A DNA stretch of 64,000 nt from Rhodanobacteraceae bacterium (GTDB lineage Bacteria; Pseudomonadota; Gammaproteobacteria; Xanthomonadales; Xanthomonadaceae), in contig JACKOX010000003.1 in assembly GCA_024233975.1 (NCBI GenBank), positions 62,001-126,000 on the forward strand. Direction: 5' to 3'. Made by a program: the position numbers and the translations under genes. Positions within the stretch are counted from its first letter, which is position 1; every line of letters starts with the position of its first letter. Below are positions 24,381 through 33,670 of the stretch, in pieces. Below the pieces are notes generated by a model. That model made no database searches, had not been told where the DNA came from, and saw nothing but the letters and a program-made list of their open reading frames with translations.

Positions 24381-25877
24381 TCAGGCGGCTTCGGCCTGCG
24401 ACTTGCGCGGGCCCTTGGTCAGCGCCACGCGGATGCTGTCGATCACCAGGTCCACTTCATCCTCGCGGATGTTGAAGTGCGGGGTGAAACGCAGCGAGTT
24501 GGCGCCGCCGTGGATCACGCCGATGCCGTTCTCGCGCATGAATTCCTCGGTGGAGCCGGCGCCGTAGCACTTGAAGCTCGGGTCCAGTTCGCAGCTGAAC
24601 AGCAGGCCTGTTCCCTGCACCTTGGTGATCAGGCCGCCCAGCTCGTCCTTCAGCTTGTTCAGCTTGTCGACGAATTCACGGCCGCGGCCAACGATATTCG
24701 CGCGGACGTCATCGGTCAGCTGCTGCATGGTGGCAACGGCGACGTCCATGGCGCGCGGGTTGGTGGTCATCGTGTTGCCGTAGATGCCCTTGCGGTACAG
24801 CTCGGCGGTGGCCTCGGTGACGGCCAGCACGGACAGCGGGTACTGCCCAGCGTTGAGCGCCTTGGAGTAGGTCTCCATGTCCGGGGCTTCCAGGCCCTCG
24901 AAGCCAGGATAGTCGACCACCGACAGCACGCCATGGGCGCGCAGGCCTGCCTGGATGGAATCGACCAGCAGCAGCGTGCCGTGGGCCTTGGTCAGCTCAC
25001 GCGCAGCGGCGTAGAACTCCGGCGTCAGGCCGCGGCCCGGATCGCCTTCACCCATCACCGGCTCCAGGAACACCGCCTCGATGAACCAGCCCTTGGCGTC
25101 GGCATCGGCGAAAGCCTGCCGCAGCTGTTCGACGTTGTAAGGCTCGACGGTGATCAGCGCGCTGTTGTCGCGGTAGCTGGCGAGGTTCGCTTCGTAGGCC
25201 TTACGGGTGGAATCCGAGAAACGCGCCGGGCGATCGGTACGGCCGTGGAACGCGCCCTTGACGGCAATGCGCTTGATCTCGCGGCCGGCATGGCGCGCGC
25301 CGGGTTCTGTCATGGTCTTGGCATTGACGTCGGCCAGTCGGCTGGCCAGCGTCACTGCCTCGGAGCCGGAGTTCAGGCACAGGAACTTGCTGTACGGATT
25401 GCCGCCGCGCGTGCGGCCCAGCTCTTTCTTCAGCGCTTCGGACAGGCGCAGCTGGCTGGTGCTCGGGGTCATGATGTTGGCCATCACCTGCGGGCGCGCC
25501 AGCGCCTCGCTGATGTGCGCCGGATTATGGCCAAAGCCCAGCATGCCGTAGCCGCCGTTGTCGTGGATCACTGCACCCTTGAGAGTGACGATCCACGGGC
25601 CCTGAGCGGCCAGCGCCACGTAGGGGTTCACCGCGTCATCGGCGTAGAAATTGACGTAGTCGGCCTGGATGCGCGCCATCTGCGCTTCTTCATCGAGCTT
25701 CAGCAGGTCGTCCATCTCGCTGCGCAGTTCGAGGAAGCGGTCGTGCGCGCTGTCCACTGCGGCGGTCAGGTCGGGGTGGTCCTTGGCGAAACGCTCGATG
25801 GTGGCGTCGTCCAGACCGCGGGTGCGGATGGCGCCACCGTAGTTGCGCAGGTCATTGAGTTTGTCGATCAGCGTCAT
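24381..25877 (-). CDS. class III PLP-dependent aminotransferase
   Basis: A 498-residue enzyme. ATG 25877 is set by GGAGG about 7 bases upstream; the open frame continues to 26099 but without conserved sequence. PLP features: 'NSGSEAV' (169-175, phosphate loop), 'AFHGRT' (209-214), D306 in 'LLLVDSIQAG' (pyridine-nitrogen Asp; the usual next Glu of DExQxG is Ser here) and K339 in 'YSKALNAG' (Schiff base). A long N-terminal extension (~1-90) resembles L-lysine epsilon-aminotransferase-like members. The amino donor and acceptor cannot be decided from sequence. It is divergent from queA with a 248-bp gap. Confidence 0.85.
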   Translation of the reverse strand: MTLIDKLNDLRNYGGAIRTRGLDDATIERFAKDHPDLTAAVDSAHDRFLELRSEMDDLLKLDEEAQMARIQADYVNFYADDAVNPYVALAAQGPWIVTLKGAVIHDNGGYGMLGFGHNPAHISEALARPQVMANIMTPSTSQLRLSEALKKELGRTRGGNPYSKFLCLNSGSEAVTLASRLADVNAKTMTEPGARHAGREIKRIAVKGAFHGRTDRPARFSDSTRKAYEANLASYRDNSALITVEPYNVEQLRQAFADADAKGWFIEAVFLEPVMGEGDPGRGLTPEFYAAARELTKAHGTLLLVDSIQAGLRAHGVLSVVDYPGFEGLEAPDMETYSKALNAGQYPLSVLAVTEATAELYRKGIYGNTMTTNPRAMDVAVATMQQLTDDVRANIVGRGREFVDKLNKLKDELGGLITKVQGTGLLFSCELDPSFKCYGAGSTEEFMRENGIGVIHGGANSLRFTPHFNIREDEVDLVIDSIRVALTKGPRKSQAEAA

Positions 25878-26125
25878 TTCTGTCCTCCGGATGCCGGAAA
25901 CAGCGCCGGCGCGGCCATGCACCGTTTCCGGGGCCGCGTGCACTGTTTCCAAGCGAAAATAAGGGCTTGCGAAGACGGCCAGTCTACCACGCGGCCCTGT
26001 CGCGACCCAATCCCGGTCCCGGCCGGGGGTGGAATTGGGCGATAATGAGCGGCTACTGGCGTCGCCGTGACCATTCCCGCGTCCTGTGACGGCCTTCACT
26101 TTTCAAGCCCCTCAAGATATCCGCC

Positions 26126-27190
26126 TTGAAGAAATCCGATTTCGACTTCGCGCTGCCGCCCGAGCTGATCGCGCAGCGCCCGCTGGCCGAACGCAGTGCG
26201 TCGCGCCTGCTGCACCTCGACGTGCCGTCCCGGCAATTTCACGACCGCCAGTTCCGCGATCTGCCGGAGCTGCTGCAGCCCGGTGACCTGCTGGTGTTCA
26301 ACGACACCCGCGTGTTGCCCGCGCGCCTTTATGGCCACAAGGAAACCGGTGGCGCCGTGGAGATCCTGGTCGAGCGCCTGCACGACGACCACGAGTTCAG
26401 TGCGCAGCTCGGCGTCAGCAAGAAGCCCAAGGAAGGCGGCATCATTGAACTCAGCGACGGTAGCCGGCTGGTGGTGCAGGGTCGTGACGGCGAGTTCTTC
26501 CGCCTGCGACTTGATGCTGCCGAAACCGTCGAGCAGCTGCTGCTGCGCGTGGGGCGCATGCCGTTGCCGCCCTACATCGAGCGCGATACCGACGACGCTG
26601 ACCTTGACCGCTACCAGACCGTGTTCGCCCGCGAGGCTGGCGCCGTGGCCGCCCCGACCGCCGGCCTGCATTTCGACCAGGCCATGCTCGACGCACTGGC
26701 CGCGCGCGGCGTGCAGACCGACTACGTGACCCTTCACGTCGGCGCCGGCACCTTCCAGCCGATGCGTGCGGAGAACGTGCACGACCACACCATGCATCGC
26801 GAATGGCTGAACGTCGGCGCCGAGCTGGTGCAGCGCATCGAGCGCACGCGCGCAGCGGGCGGTCGCGTGATCGCCGTGGGCACCACCGTGGTTCGCGCGC
26901 TTGAGAGCGCCACGCGCGACGGCAAGCTGTATCCGTTTGCCGGCGAGACGCAGATCTTCATCTTCCCGGGTTATCGCGTGACCAGCGTCGACGGCCTGCT
27001 GACCAACTTCCACCTGCCGCAGTCCACGCTGCTGATGCTGGTGTCGGCCATGGCCGGACGGGACTTCATGCTCGATGCCTACCGTCATGCCGTCGAGGAA
27101 CGCTACCGCTTCTTCTCTTACGGCGATGCCATGCTGATGCTTCCCGGTCTGATGCCGGCGGACGCGCAGCCCGAAGGAATCCACGCATGA
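26126..27190 (+). CDS. queA: tRNA preQ1 ribosyltransferase-isomerase QueA
   Basis: A 354-residue enzyme that moves the ribosyl part of S-adenosylmethionine onto preQ1 in tRNA to give epoxyqueuosine. It starts with TTG 26126 (protein begins MKKSDFDFALPPELIAQRP, the family N-terminus). Signatures: 'LLVFNDTRVLPARL', 'GAVEILVERL', 'AAPTAGLHFDQAML' and 'LHVGAGTFQPMR'. Its stop overlaps the tgt start (ATGA), so the two queuosine genes are coupled. Confidence 0.96.
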   Translation: MKKSDFDFALPPELIAQRPLAERSASRLLHLDVPSRQFHDRQFRDLPELLQPGDLLVFNDTRVLPARLYGHKETGGAVEILVERLHDDHEFSAQLGVSKKPKEGGIIELSDGSRLVVQGRDGEFFRLRLDAAETVEQLLLRVGRMPLPPYIERDTDDADLDRYQTVFAREAGAVAAPTAGLHFDQAMLDALAARGVQTDYVTLHVGAGTFQPMRAENVHDHTMHREWLNVGAELVQRIERTRAAGGRVIAVGTTVVRALESATRDGKLYPFAGETQIFIFPGYRVTSVDGLLTNFHLPQSTLLMLVSAMAGRDFMLDAYRHAVEERYRFFSYGDAMLMLPGLMPADAQPEGIHA

Positions 27191-28323
27191 GTCGCATGAG
27201 CTTCGAACTGCTGGGCAATGACGGCACCGCCCGTCGCGGTCGCCTGAGCTTCCCGCGTGGCAGCGTCGAGACGCCGGCCTTCATGCCGGTGGGCACCTAT
27301 GGCACGGTCAAGGCGATGAAGCCGGATGACCTCAAGGCCATCGGCGCCGAGATCATCCTCGGCAATACCTTTCATCTCTATCTGCGCCCCGGACTCGACA
27401 TCCTTCGTGCGCAGGGCGGCATGCACGGTTTCGCGCGCTGGGACCGGCCGATCCTCACCGACTCTGGCGGCTTCCAGGTGTTCAGTCTGGCCAAGCGACG
27501 CAAGATCACCGAGCAGGGCGTCACCTTCGCCTCGCCGGTGGACGGCAGCCGTGTTTTCCTCGGTCCCGAGGAGAGCATGCAGATCCAGAAGGTGATCGGC
27601 TCGGACATCGTGATGATCTTCGACGAATGCACGCCGTACCTGGTCAACGGCGAGCCGGCCAGCGAAAAGGTGGCGCGCGAGTCGATGGAGCTGTCGCTGC
27701 GCTGGGCCGAACGTTCCAGGCGCGCACACGAAGGCAACGACGCCGCGCTGTTCGGCATCGTCCAGGGCGGCATGTACGAGTCATTGCGTGATCGTTCCGC
27801 CGCCGGCCTTGTCGATATCGGCTTCGATGGTTTCGCGGTCGGTGGTCTCGCGGTTGGTGAGCCGCAGGACGAGCGCGAAAAAATGCTGGATCACGTCTGC
27901 CCGCAGCTGCCGTACGACAAACCCCGCTACCTGATGGGCGTAGGCCGGCCGGAAGACATCGTCGAAGGCGTGGCGCGCGGCATCGACATGTTCGACTGCG
28001 TCATGCCAACCCGCAACGCGCGCAACGGCCACTACTTCACCAGCTTCGGCACCATCCGCATCCGCAACGCGAAGTTCGAGAACGACCCGCGGCCGATTGA
28101 TCCGGCCTGCAGCTGCGCGGCCTGTGCCGGCGGCTTCAGTCGCGCCTACCTGCGCCACCTCGACCGCTGCAACGAAATGCTCGGCCCGATGCTGGCCACC
28201 ATCCATAACCTTCATTACTACCAGCAGCTGATGCGCGAGATGCGCGCCGCGATCGAACAGGGCGCCTTCGCCGAATGGCGCGAACGCTTCTACGCCGGCA
28301 TCCGCGCCGGGGAGGTCGCGTAG
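27187..28323 (+). CDS. tgt: tRNA-guanine transglycosylase
   Basis: A 378-residue enzyme that exchanges guanine-34 for preQ1 in tRNAs with GUN anticodons. The catalytic residues are D92 (LTDSGGFQ) and the nucleophile D270 (MFDCVMPTRNARNG). The zinc site is C308, C310, C313 and H339. It is the second gene of queA-tgt, followed on the same strand by yajC-secD-secF, a common gammaproteobacterial order. Confidence 0.97.
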   Translation: MSRMSFELLGNDGTARRGRLSFPRGSVETPAFMPVGTYGTVKAMKPDDLKAIGAEIILGNTFHLYLRPGLDILRAQGGMHGFARWDRPILTDSGGFQVFSLAKRRKITEQGVTFASPVDGSRVFLGPEESMQIQKVIGSDIVMIFDECTPYLVNGEPASEKVARESMELSLRWAERSRRAHEGNDAALFGIVQGGMYESLRDRSAAGLVDIGFDGFAVGGLAVGEPQDEREKMLDHVCPQLPYDKPRYLMGVGRPEDIVEGVARGIDMFDCVMPTRNARNGHYFTSFGTIRIRNAKFENDPRPIDPACSCAACAGGFSRAYLRHLDRCNEMLGPMLATIHNLHYYQQLMREMRAAIEQGAFAEWRERFYAGIRAGEVA

Positions 28324-28471
28324 CGTCCGCAGCCCTTGAGGTGCGGCCGGGGCGACCCCATGTGGCATACTTCGGCGTCTTTGGCGCCCGGAATGCGTCG
28401 GGGAGGGCGTATGCCACTTCCCGCGCTTGGCATGTCAATTCGAACAACGACAATTACTTAGCGAGATTTCG

Positions 28472-28813
28472 ATGGATTTCCTGCTCGACGCAATCATCCC
28501 GCCGGCCATGGCGCAGGCGGCTGGCGCCGCCCAGCCCAGCCCGTGGCAGCCGATCATCATGCTCGGCGTGTTCTTCCTGATCTTCTGGTTCTTCCTGATC
28601 CGCCCGCAGATGAAGCGCGCCAAGGAACACCGCGAGCTGCTGTCGCAGCTGGCCAAGGGTGACGAAGTGCTGACTTCCGGCGGCATCCTCGGTCGTATCG
28701 ATGCACTGACCGACCTCTACGTCACCATCGAGATCGCCGACAACGTGCGCATCCGCGTGCAGAAGCAGTCGATCAGCGCCGTCCTGCCCAAGGGCACGAT
28801 CAAGGCGGCCTGA
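28472..28813 (+). CDS. yajC: Sec translocase accessory protein YajC
   Basis: A 113-residue protein. ATG 28472 gives the standard N-terminus with one membrane helix ('IIMLGVFFLIFWFFLIRPQ') and the motif RPQMKRAKEHRELLSQLAKG. The cytosolic domain has 'GDEVLTSGGILGRI'. It is part of the SecDF-YajC complex that assists late steps of Sec export. It lies 148 bp after tgt and 87 bp before secD. Confidence 0.95.
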   Translation: MDFLLDAIIPPAMAQAAGAAQPSPWQPIIMLGVFFLIFWFFLIRPQMKRAKEHRELLSQLAKGDEVLTSGGILGRIDALTDLYVTIEIADNVRIRVQKQSISAVLPKGTIKAA

Positions 28814-28900
28814 GCCGGTTTTTTTCCGCCGGCCACGATGCGCCGGATCCTTTCCTGAATCGACCGGCGCCCCAGGCCCGGTCCCGCGGTAGACAGTCCC

Positions 28901-30766
28901 ATGCTTGAATTCCCCCGCTGGAAGTACGCGCTGGTCATTATCATTGTCCTGTTCAGCGCGCTCTATGCCTTGCCCAACCTGTTCCCGCAGGACCTGGCTG
29001 TACAGGTGTCCGCCAATCGTGGCGGCGTCGTGGACGAAGCGCTCAAGGAGCGTATCCAAGGCGTGCTGGAAAAAGACTCGCTGCCGTTCAAGAGCATGGA
29101 GCTGGATGGCGACACGCTGCTGGTTCGCACCGACACGCCGGATCACCAGCTGACCGCTGCCGACGAGCTGCGCGATGCGCTGGGCAACGACTACGTGGTG
29201 GCGGTCAACCTCGCCAGCACGGTGCCGGGCTGGCTGTCGGCGCTCGGCGGGAAGCCGATGTTGCTCGGTCTCGACCTGCGCGGCGGTGTCCATTTCAAGA
29301 TGGAAGTCGACCAGCGCGCCGCGCTGGACAAGCGCGAGAACGGTTTCGCCGATGACATCCGCTCGCTGCTGCGCGATAAGAGCATCAAGTACACCGGCGT
29401 GACGCGCAATGCCGAGGGCATCCATGTGCAGCTGGCTACAGAGGATGCTGTGCCTGCGGCCATCGCGCAGATCACCAGCAACCTGCCGCAGCTGGAGATC
29501 GCCGAAAGCGGCGACAACAGCCTGACCGCCCACATCCGCCCGGCCGAGCTTCGCGCCATCACCGACGCGGCGCTGGAGCAGAACATCGGCACGCTGCGCA
29601 ATCGAATCAACGAGCTGGGCGTGGCCGAGCCGATCATTCAGCGCGAAGGCTCCTCGCGCATTGTCGTGCAGCTGCCGGGTGTGCAGGATACGGCGCAGGC
29701 CAAGAAGATCCTCGGCTCCACCGCCACGCTGGAATATCGCTCCGTGGTCGATGGTGACGCCTATGCAGCACTGAGCAGTGGCAACGTGCCGCCGGACGCG
29801 CGCATCTACTACCGCAAGGAAACCGATGGCTCCGGCAACCGCATCCCGGTGCTGCTGTCGAAGAAGATCATTGTTTCCGGCGACCAGCTGGTCAACGCCA
29901 CCTCGGGCGTCGACACGCAGAACGGCCAGCCCGAAGTCAACGTCACGCTTAACAACGTTGGCGCCCAGCGCATGCTGGAGTTCACCACCGACAACGTCGG
30001 TCGCGGCATGGCCGTGGTGTTCATCGAGCGTACTCCGGAAACCAAGGAAGTGGACGGCAAGGAAGTCCGCACCACCAAGGTGACCGAGGAAGTCATTTCG
30101 GTGGCAAACATCCAGGGCGTGTTCGGCAAGCGATTCCGCACCACGGGCCTGGAAAGCAGCAAGTACGCCAGTGACCTGGCCCTGCTGCTGCGCGCCGGTT
30201 CGCTGGCCGCACCGGTGGACATCGTCGAACAGCGTGTCATCGGCCCGACCCTCGGCCAGGAAAACATCGACGCCGGCAAGATGGCGATCAGCATCGGCTT
30301 CCTCGCCGTCTGCGTGCTGATGATCATCTACTACCGCCTGTTCGGCGTGATTTCGGTGATCGCCCTGTTCAGCAACCTGCTGCTGCTGACCGCCGCGCTG
30401 TCGGTGGTGGGTGCCACGCTGACCATGCCGGGTATCGCCGGTATCGTGCTGACGCTGGGTATGGCCATCGACGGCAACGTGCTGATTTGCGAACGCATAC
30501 GTGAGGAGTTGCGCAACGGCAACACGCCGGTATCCAGCATCAAGGCCGGTTACGAGCGTGCCTGGACCGTCATCCTCGACTCCAACGTCACCAAGCTGAT
30601 CGCGGCCATTGCGCTGTTCTCGTTCGGCTCTGGCCCGGTCCGCGGCTTCGCGGTGGTGCTGTTCTTCGGCGTGCTGACCTCGATGTTCACCTCGGTGACC
30701 ATGAGCCGCGCCATGGCCACGTGGATCTATGGCGGTCGCAAGAAACTGACTTCGGTCTCCGTCTGA
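28901..30766 (+). CDS. secD: protein translocase subunit SecD
   Basis: A 621-residue inner-membrane protein. TM1 is at ~8-28; the large periplasmic P1 region includes 'GLDLRGGVHFKMEVD' and 'RNRINELGVAEPIIQREG'. Five C-terminal helices start near residue 460 with 'AGKMAISIGFLAVCVLMIIY' and include 'GMAIDGNVLICERIREEL'. With SecF it uses the proton gradient to pull exported proteins out of SecYEG. It is 22 bp from secF. Confidence 0.97.
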   Translation: MLEFPRWKYALVIIIVLFSALYALPNLFPQDLAVQVSANRGGVVDEALKERIQGVLEKDSLPFKSMELDGDTLLVRTDTPDHQLTAADELRDALGNDYVVAVNLASTVPGWLSALGGKPMLLGLDLRGGVHFKMEVDQRAALDKRENGFADDIRSLLRDKSIKYTGVTRNAEGIHVQLATEDAVPAAIAQITSNLPQLEIAESGDNSLTAHIRPAELRAITDAALEQNIGTLRNRINELGVAEPIIQREGSSRIVVQLPGVQDTAQAKKILGSTATLEYRSVVDGDAYAALSSGNVPPDARIYYRKETDGSGNRIPVLLSKKIIVSGDQLVNATSGVDTQNGQPEVNVTLNNVGAQRMLEFTTDNVGRGMAVVFIERTPETKEVDGKEVRTTKVTEEVISVANIQGVFGKRFRTTGLESSKYASDLALLLRAGSLAAPVDIVEQRVIGPTLGQENIDAGKMAISIGFLAVCVLMIIYYRLFGVISVIALFSNLLLLTAALSVVGATLTMPGIAGIVLTLGMAIDGNVLICERIREELRNGNTPVSSIKAGYERAWTVILDSNVTKLIAAIALFSFGSGPVRGFAVVLFFGVLTSMFTSVTMSRAMATWIYGGRKKLTSVSV

Positions 30767-30788
30767 TCGGCCGACAGGAATACATACG

Positions 30789-31781
30789 ATGGAATTCTTC
30801 AATCCCAACGCCAACGTCAACTTCATGGGTATCCGCCGCGTCACCGTGGCGATCTCCATCCTGCTGATCATCGGTTCAATCATTTCGCTGGCCACCCGCG
30901 GCCTGAACTTCGGCCTCGACTTCACCGGCGGCAGCCTGGTGGAGGTGGTCTACCAGGAGCCGATCGAGCAGGACGCGCTGGCGCATGACCTGGAAGCCGC
31001 CAAGATCGAAGGCGCGGTGATCCAGCGCTTCTCCAGCACCGAGTTCTCGATCCGCCTGCCGCCGGATGTGCTGAGCCAGGAGGAAATTGACGCCGCTTCT
31101 GCCAACGCGGCCGATGGCACCAGCGCCGTTGATGCTGCCAACAAGGCAGTGACCGACAAGGTGAAGTCGGCGATCACCGCCGGGGGTCGCTCGGTGGAAG
31201 TGAAGCCCAGTGTCTTCGTCGGCCCGCAGGTTGGCGCCGAACTTGCCTACAACGGCATCGTCGCCGTGCTGGTGGTGCTGACCGGCATCATGATCTACGT
31301 CGCCATGCGCTTCGAGTGGCGCTTTGCCGTGGCTACCGTGGCCGGCGAATTGCACGACGTAATCATCACGCTGGGCTTCTTCTCGTTGACTGGCATGGAT
31401 TTCGACCTGACCGTGCTGGCGGCGATCCTGGCGGTCGACGGTTACTCGGTGAACGACAAGATCGTCGTCTTCGACCGCGTCCGCGAACTGTTCCGCTCCA
31501 CGCGCAAGCTGGACACGCTGGAAGTGCTGAACAAGGCGGTCAACTCCACGCTGTCGCGTACGATCATGACCTCGCTGACCACGCTGCTGACGGTGGTTGC
31601 GCTGTTCCTGTTCGGTGGTCCGACCCTGCAGGGTTTCTCGCTGGCGCTGATCGTCGGCATCGTGGTGGGTACGCTGTCCTCGATCTTCTTCGCCTGCCCG
31701 GTGCTGCTGAAGCTGGGCGTGACCAAGCAGGACCTGCTGCCCAAGGCTCGCGACGACGCCGAGCTGGCGCGTCGCCCCTGA
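30789..31781 (+). CDS. secF: protein translocase subunit SecF
   Basis: A 330-residue six-helix membrane protein, partner of SecD. 'GLNFGLDFTGGSLVEVVYQ' follows TM1; 'GYSVNDKIVVFDRVRELFR' and 'NSTLSRTIMTSLTTLLTV' are the conserved C-terminal segments. The periplasmic loop contains an Ala/Asp-rich insertion (about residues 98-125) after 'LSQEEIDAASANA', not usual in short SecF proteins. An intrinsic terminator follows 23 bp later. Confidence 0.97.
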   Translation: MEFFNPNANVNFMGIRRVTVAISILLIIGSIISLATRGLNFGLDFTGGSLVEVVYQEPIEQDALAHDLEAAKIEGAVIQRFSSTEFSIRLPPDVLSQEEIDAASANAADGTSAVDAANKAVTDKVKSAITAGGRSVEVKPSVFVGPQVGAELAYNGIVAVLVVLTGIMIYVAMRFEWRFAVATVAGELHDVIITLGFFSLTGMDFDLTVLAAILAVDGYSVNDKIVVFDRVRELFRSTRKLDTLEVLNKAVNSTLSRTIMTSLTTLLTVVALFLFGGPTLQGFSLALIVGIVVGTLSSIFFACPVLLKLGVTKQDLLPKARDDAELARRP

Positions 31782-31803
31782 GCGGATTCGACACCGCAGC
31801 AAC

Positions 31804-31834
31804 AAAAAAGCCCCGCCAGATAGCGGGGCTTTTT
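31804..31834. terminator. bidirectional intrinsic terminator between secF and suhB
   Basis: AAAAAGCCCCGC (ending 31816) pairs with GCGGGGCTTTTT (31823-31834) around a 6-base loop. A-run and T-run on the two sides make it functional in both directions for the convergent secF (+) and suhB (-) transcripts. Confidence 0.92.
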
Positions 31835-31856
31835 CATGTCTGGAGGTCGTGCCTGC

Positions 31857-32660
31857 TCAGTCGCGGAATACCTTGGCGTAGCCGCTTTCCACCAGCGAGC
31901 GCTGCAGCGCGTCGGCAACCTTGATGTTGCCGGCAACCAGGTGTCCCGATTCGATCACGTCCGGACCGCCGAAGTAGTCGCAGCAGCGGCCACCGGCTTC
32001 GCGAACCAGCAGCACGCCGGCGGCGACGTCCCAGGGCTTGAGGCCGGCCTCGAAGTAGCCGTCGCTGCGCGCACAGGCAACGTAGGCCAGGTCCAGCGCG
32101 GCGGAGCCGGTGCGGCGGATATCCTCGGCATCGCGAAGCAGGGCTTCGATGGCGCCCAGCTGCGGATGCAGGTTGGCGCGGTCGCGCGGCGGGAAGCCGG
32201 TGGTCAGCATGGCGCCGGAAAGGCCATTGCGCGGGCTGACGCGGATGCGGCGGTCATTGAGGAAGGCGCCGCTGCCGCGCGAGGCGGTGAACAGCTCGTT
32301 GCGCAGCGGATCGAAGATCACGCCGTGCTGCGGCTCGCCATTGTCGAGCATGGCGATCGACACGCAGAAGTGCGGGAAGCCGCGCAGGTAGTTGCTGGTG
32401 CCGTCGAGCGGGTCGATCACCCAGACGTAGCGCGACTGCCCACGCTGGCCACCTTCCTCGCCGAGGAAGGCATGGTCCGGGAAGGCACGTTTCAGCTCGC
32501 GTATGATTTCGGTTTCGGCCTGGGCATCGACTTCGCTGGCGTAGTCCTGCCGGGCCTTCTCCACCACGTTCAGCGACTCCAGACGGCTCATCTGGCGCAG
32601 GATCAGGTTTCCGGCCTGACGTGCGGCCTTGATCATGAGGGTGACGGCTGGCTTTTGCAT
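31857..32660 (-). CDS. suhB: inositol monophosphatase family protein SuhB
   Basis: A 267-residue Mg-dependent phosphatase; also an rRNA-antitermination partner in E. coli. ATG 32660 gives MQKPAVTLMIKAARQAG, the usual SuhB N-terminus; the longer open frame is not conserved. Metal ligands are E68 (FLGEEGG), D83 and D86 (VIDPLDGTSNY) and the late Asp in 'KPWDVAAG'. It is divergent from trmJ, the same arrangement as in many gammaproteobacteria. Confidence 0.94.
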   Translation of the reverse strand: MQKPAVTLMIKAARQAGNLILRQMSRLESLNVVEKARQDYASEVDAQAETEIIRELKRAFPDHAFLGEEGGQRGQSRYVWVIDPLDGTSNYLRGFPHFCVSIAMLDNGEPQHGVIFDPLRNELFTASRGSGAFLNDRRIRVSPRNGLSGAMLTTGFPPRDRANLHPQLGAIEALLRDAEDIRRTGSAALDLAYVACARSDGYFEAGLKPWDVAAGVLLVREAGGRCCDYFGGPDVIESGHLVAGNIKVADALQRSLVESGYAKVFRD

Positions 32661-32770
32661 GCGGAAGGCAACTCCTGATGGCCTGGGAGTGGATGTGGTG
32701 TCGATTTGGAAAGAGAACGCCGCCCGTTCAACCAGGTTGCCGGGCGGCAGCAGGCGCGTAAGGTACCAGA

Positions 32771-33610
32771 ATGTCAGAGAAAACGCCCGATTCAGTGACT
32801 CATCCAGTAGCTGCGAGCGGTATCGACCTCGCCCCGGACCTGCGCGAAGCGCTGTCGCGGGTGCGTATCGTGCTGGTGGCGCCGTCGCACCCGGGGAATA
32901 TCGGCGCGGCGGCACGCGCGATGCGGGTCATGGGCCTGTCGCGGCTGGTGCTGGTGCAGCCGCAGCGTTTTCCCGACCCCGAAGCCAGTGCGCGCGCTGC
33001 CGGTGCCGACGCCTTGCTGGAAAACGCCACGGTATGCGAGTCGCTGGACGAGGCGCTGAAAGGCTGTGTGCTGGCCTTTGGCTGCACCGCCCGGCAGCGC
33101 GGCGTGCCGCTGCCCGAACTGGCGCCACGCGCCGGTGCTGAGCGCCTGCTGGCGGCATCCGCCGATGGCGACGTGGCCCTGTTGTTCGGCCGCGAGAGCA
33201 GCGGCCTGGAGAACAGCGAGCTGCAACGCTGCCAGAGCGCCGTGCACATCGCCACCCAGCCGGAGTTCGGCTCGCTGAACCTCGGCGCGGCCGTGCAGCT
33301 GCTCTGCTACGAGCTGCGCCTGGCCGCGCTGGCGGCACTGGATCAACCGGAAACGCCGGCATCGTCGGATGCCGTGGATCGCCGCAGCGACCCGCCAGCG
33401 ACGCAGGACGAGCTGGAAGGTTTCTTTGTGCACCTGGCCGACACGCTCGATGACATCGACTTCCACAAGGGGCGTGGCAGCGAGACGGTTCTGGCACGGT
33501 TGCGTCGCCTCTACCTGCGCGCCGACCTCGATCAGCGCGAGGTGCGCATCCTGCGCGGCATCCTTGCGGAAACCCGTCGCGCGGCGGGTCGCGGTCAGCA
33601 GAGCGAGTGA
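32771..33610 (+). CDS. trmJ: tRNA (cytidine/uridine-32-2'-O)-methyltransferase
   Basis: A 279-residue SPOUT methyltransferase that modifies position 32 of the anticodon loop. Motif 1 'APSHPGNIGAAARAMRVMGL', motif 2 'ALLFGRESSGLEN' and motif 3 'GSLNLGAAVQLLCYEL' are intact. The C-terminal helical extension ('ELEGFFVHLADTLDDIDFHK', 'LRRLYLRADLDQREVRILRG') is specific to TrmJ rather than other SPOUT proteins. Confidence 0.94.
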   Translation: MSEKTPDSVTHPVAASGIDLAPDLREALSRVRIVLVAPSHPGNIGAAARAMRVMGLSRLVLVQPQRFPDPEASARAAGADALLENATVCESLDEALKGCVLAFGCTARQRGVPLPELAPRAGAERLLAASADGDVALLFGRESSGLENSELQRCQSAVHIATQPEFGSLNLGAAVQLLCYELRLAALAALDQPETPASSDAVDRRSDPPATQDELEGFFVHLADTLDDIDFHKGRGSETVLARLRRLYLRADLDQREVRILRGILAETRRAAGRGQQSE

Positions 33611-33670
33611 TCGGGCCGAAAAGTCGGCACGCGAGCACGCTGTCGGGTACGCTATCCGTGCTCACGCCGG

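Noticed and set aside
24312..26045. 577-codon plus-strand frame opposite the class III aminotransferase
   Set aside because: It mirrors the aminotransferase in the other strand; no start signal or domain.
25878..26099. N-terminal extension of the aminotransferase frame
   Set aside because: It has no conserved sequence, and GGAGG precedes ATG 25877.
28324..28471. Possible promoter for yajC-secDF (TTGAGG and CATACT)
   Set aside because: The spacing of 24 bases is too long for a sigma-70 promoter, so I do not call it.
28454..30925. 823-codon minus-strand open frame across yajC and secD
   Set aside because: It is antisense to clearly conserved yajC and secD; the composition is typical of a shadow frame in GC-rich DNA.
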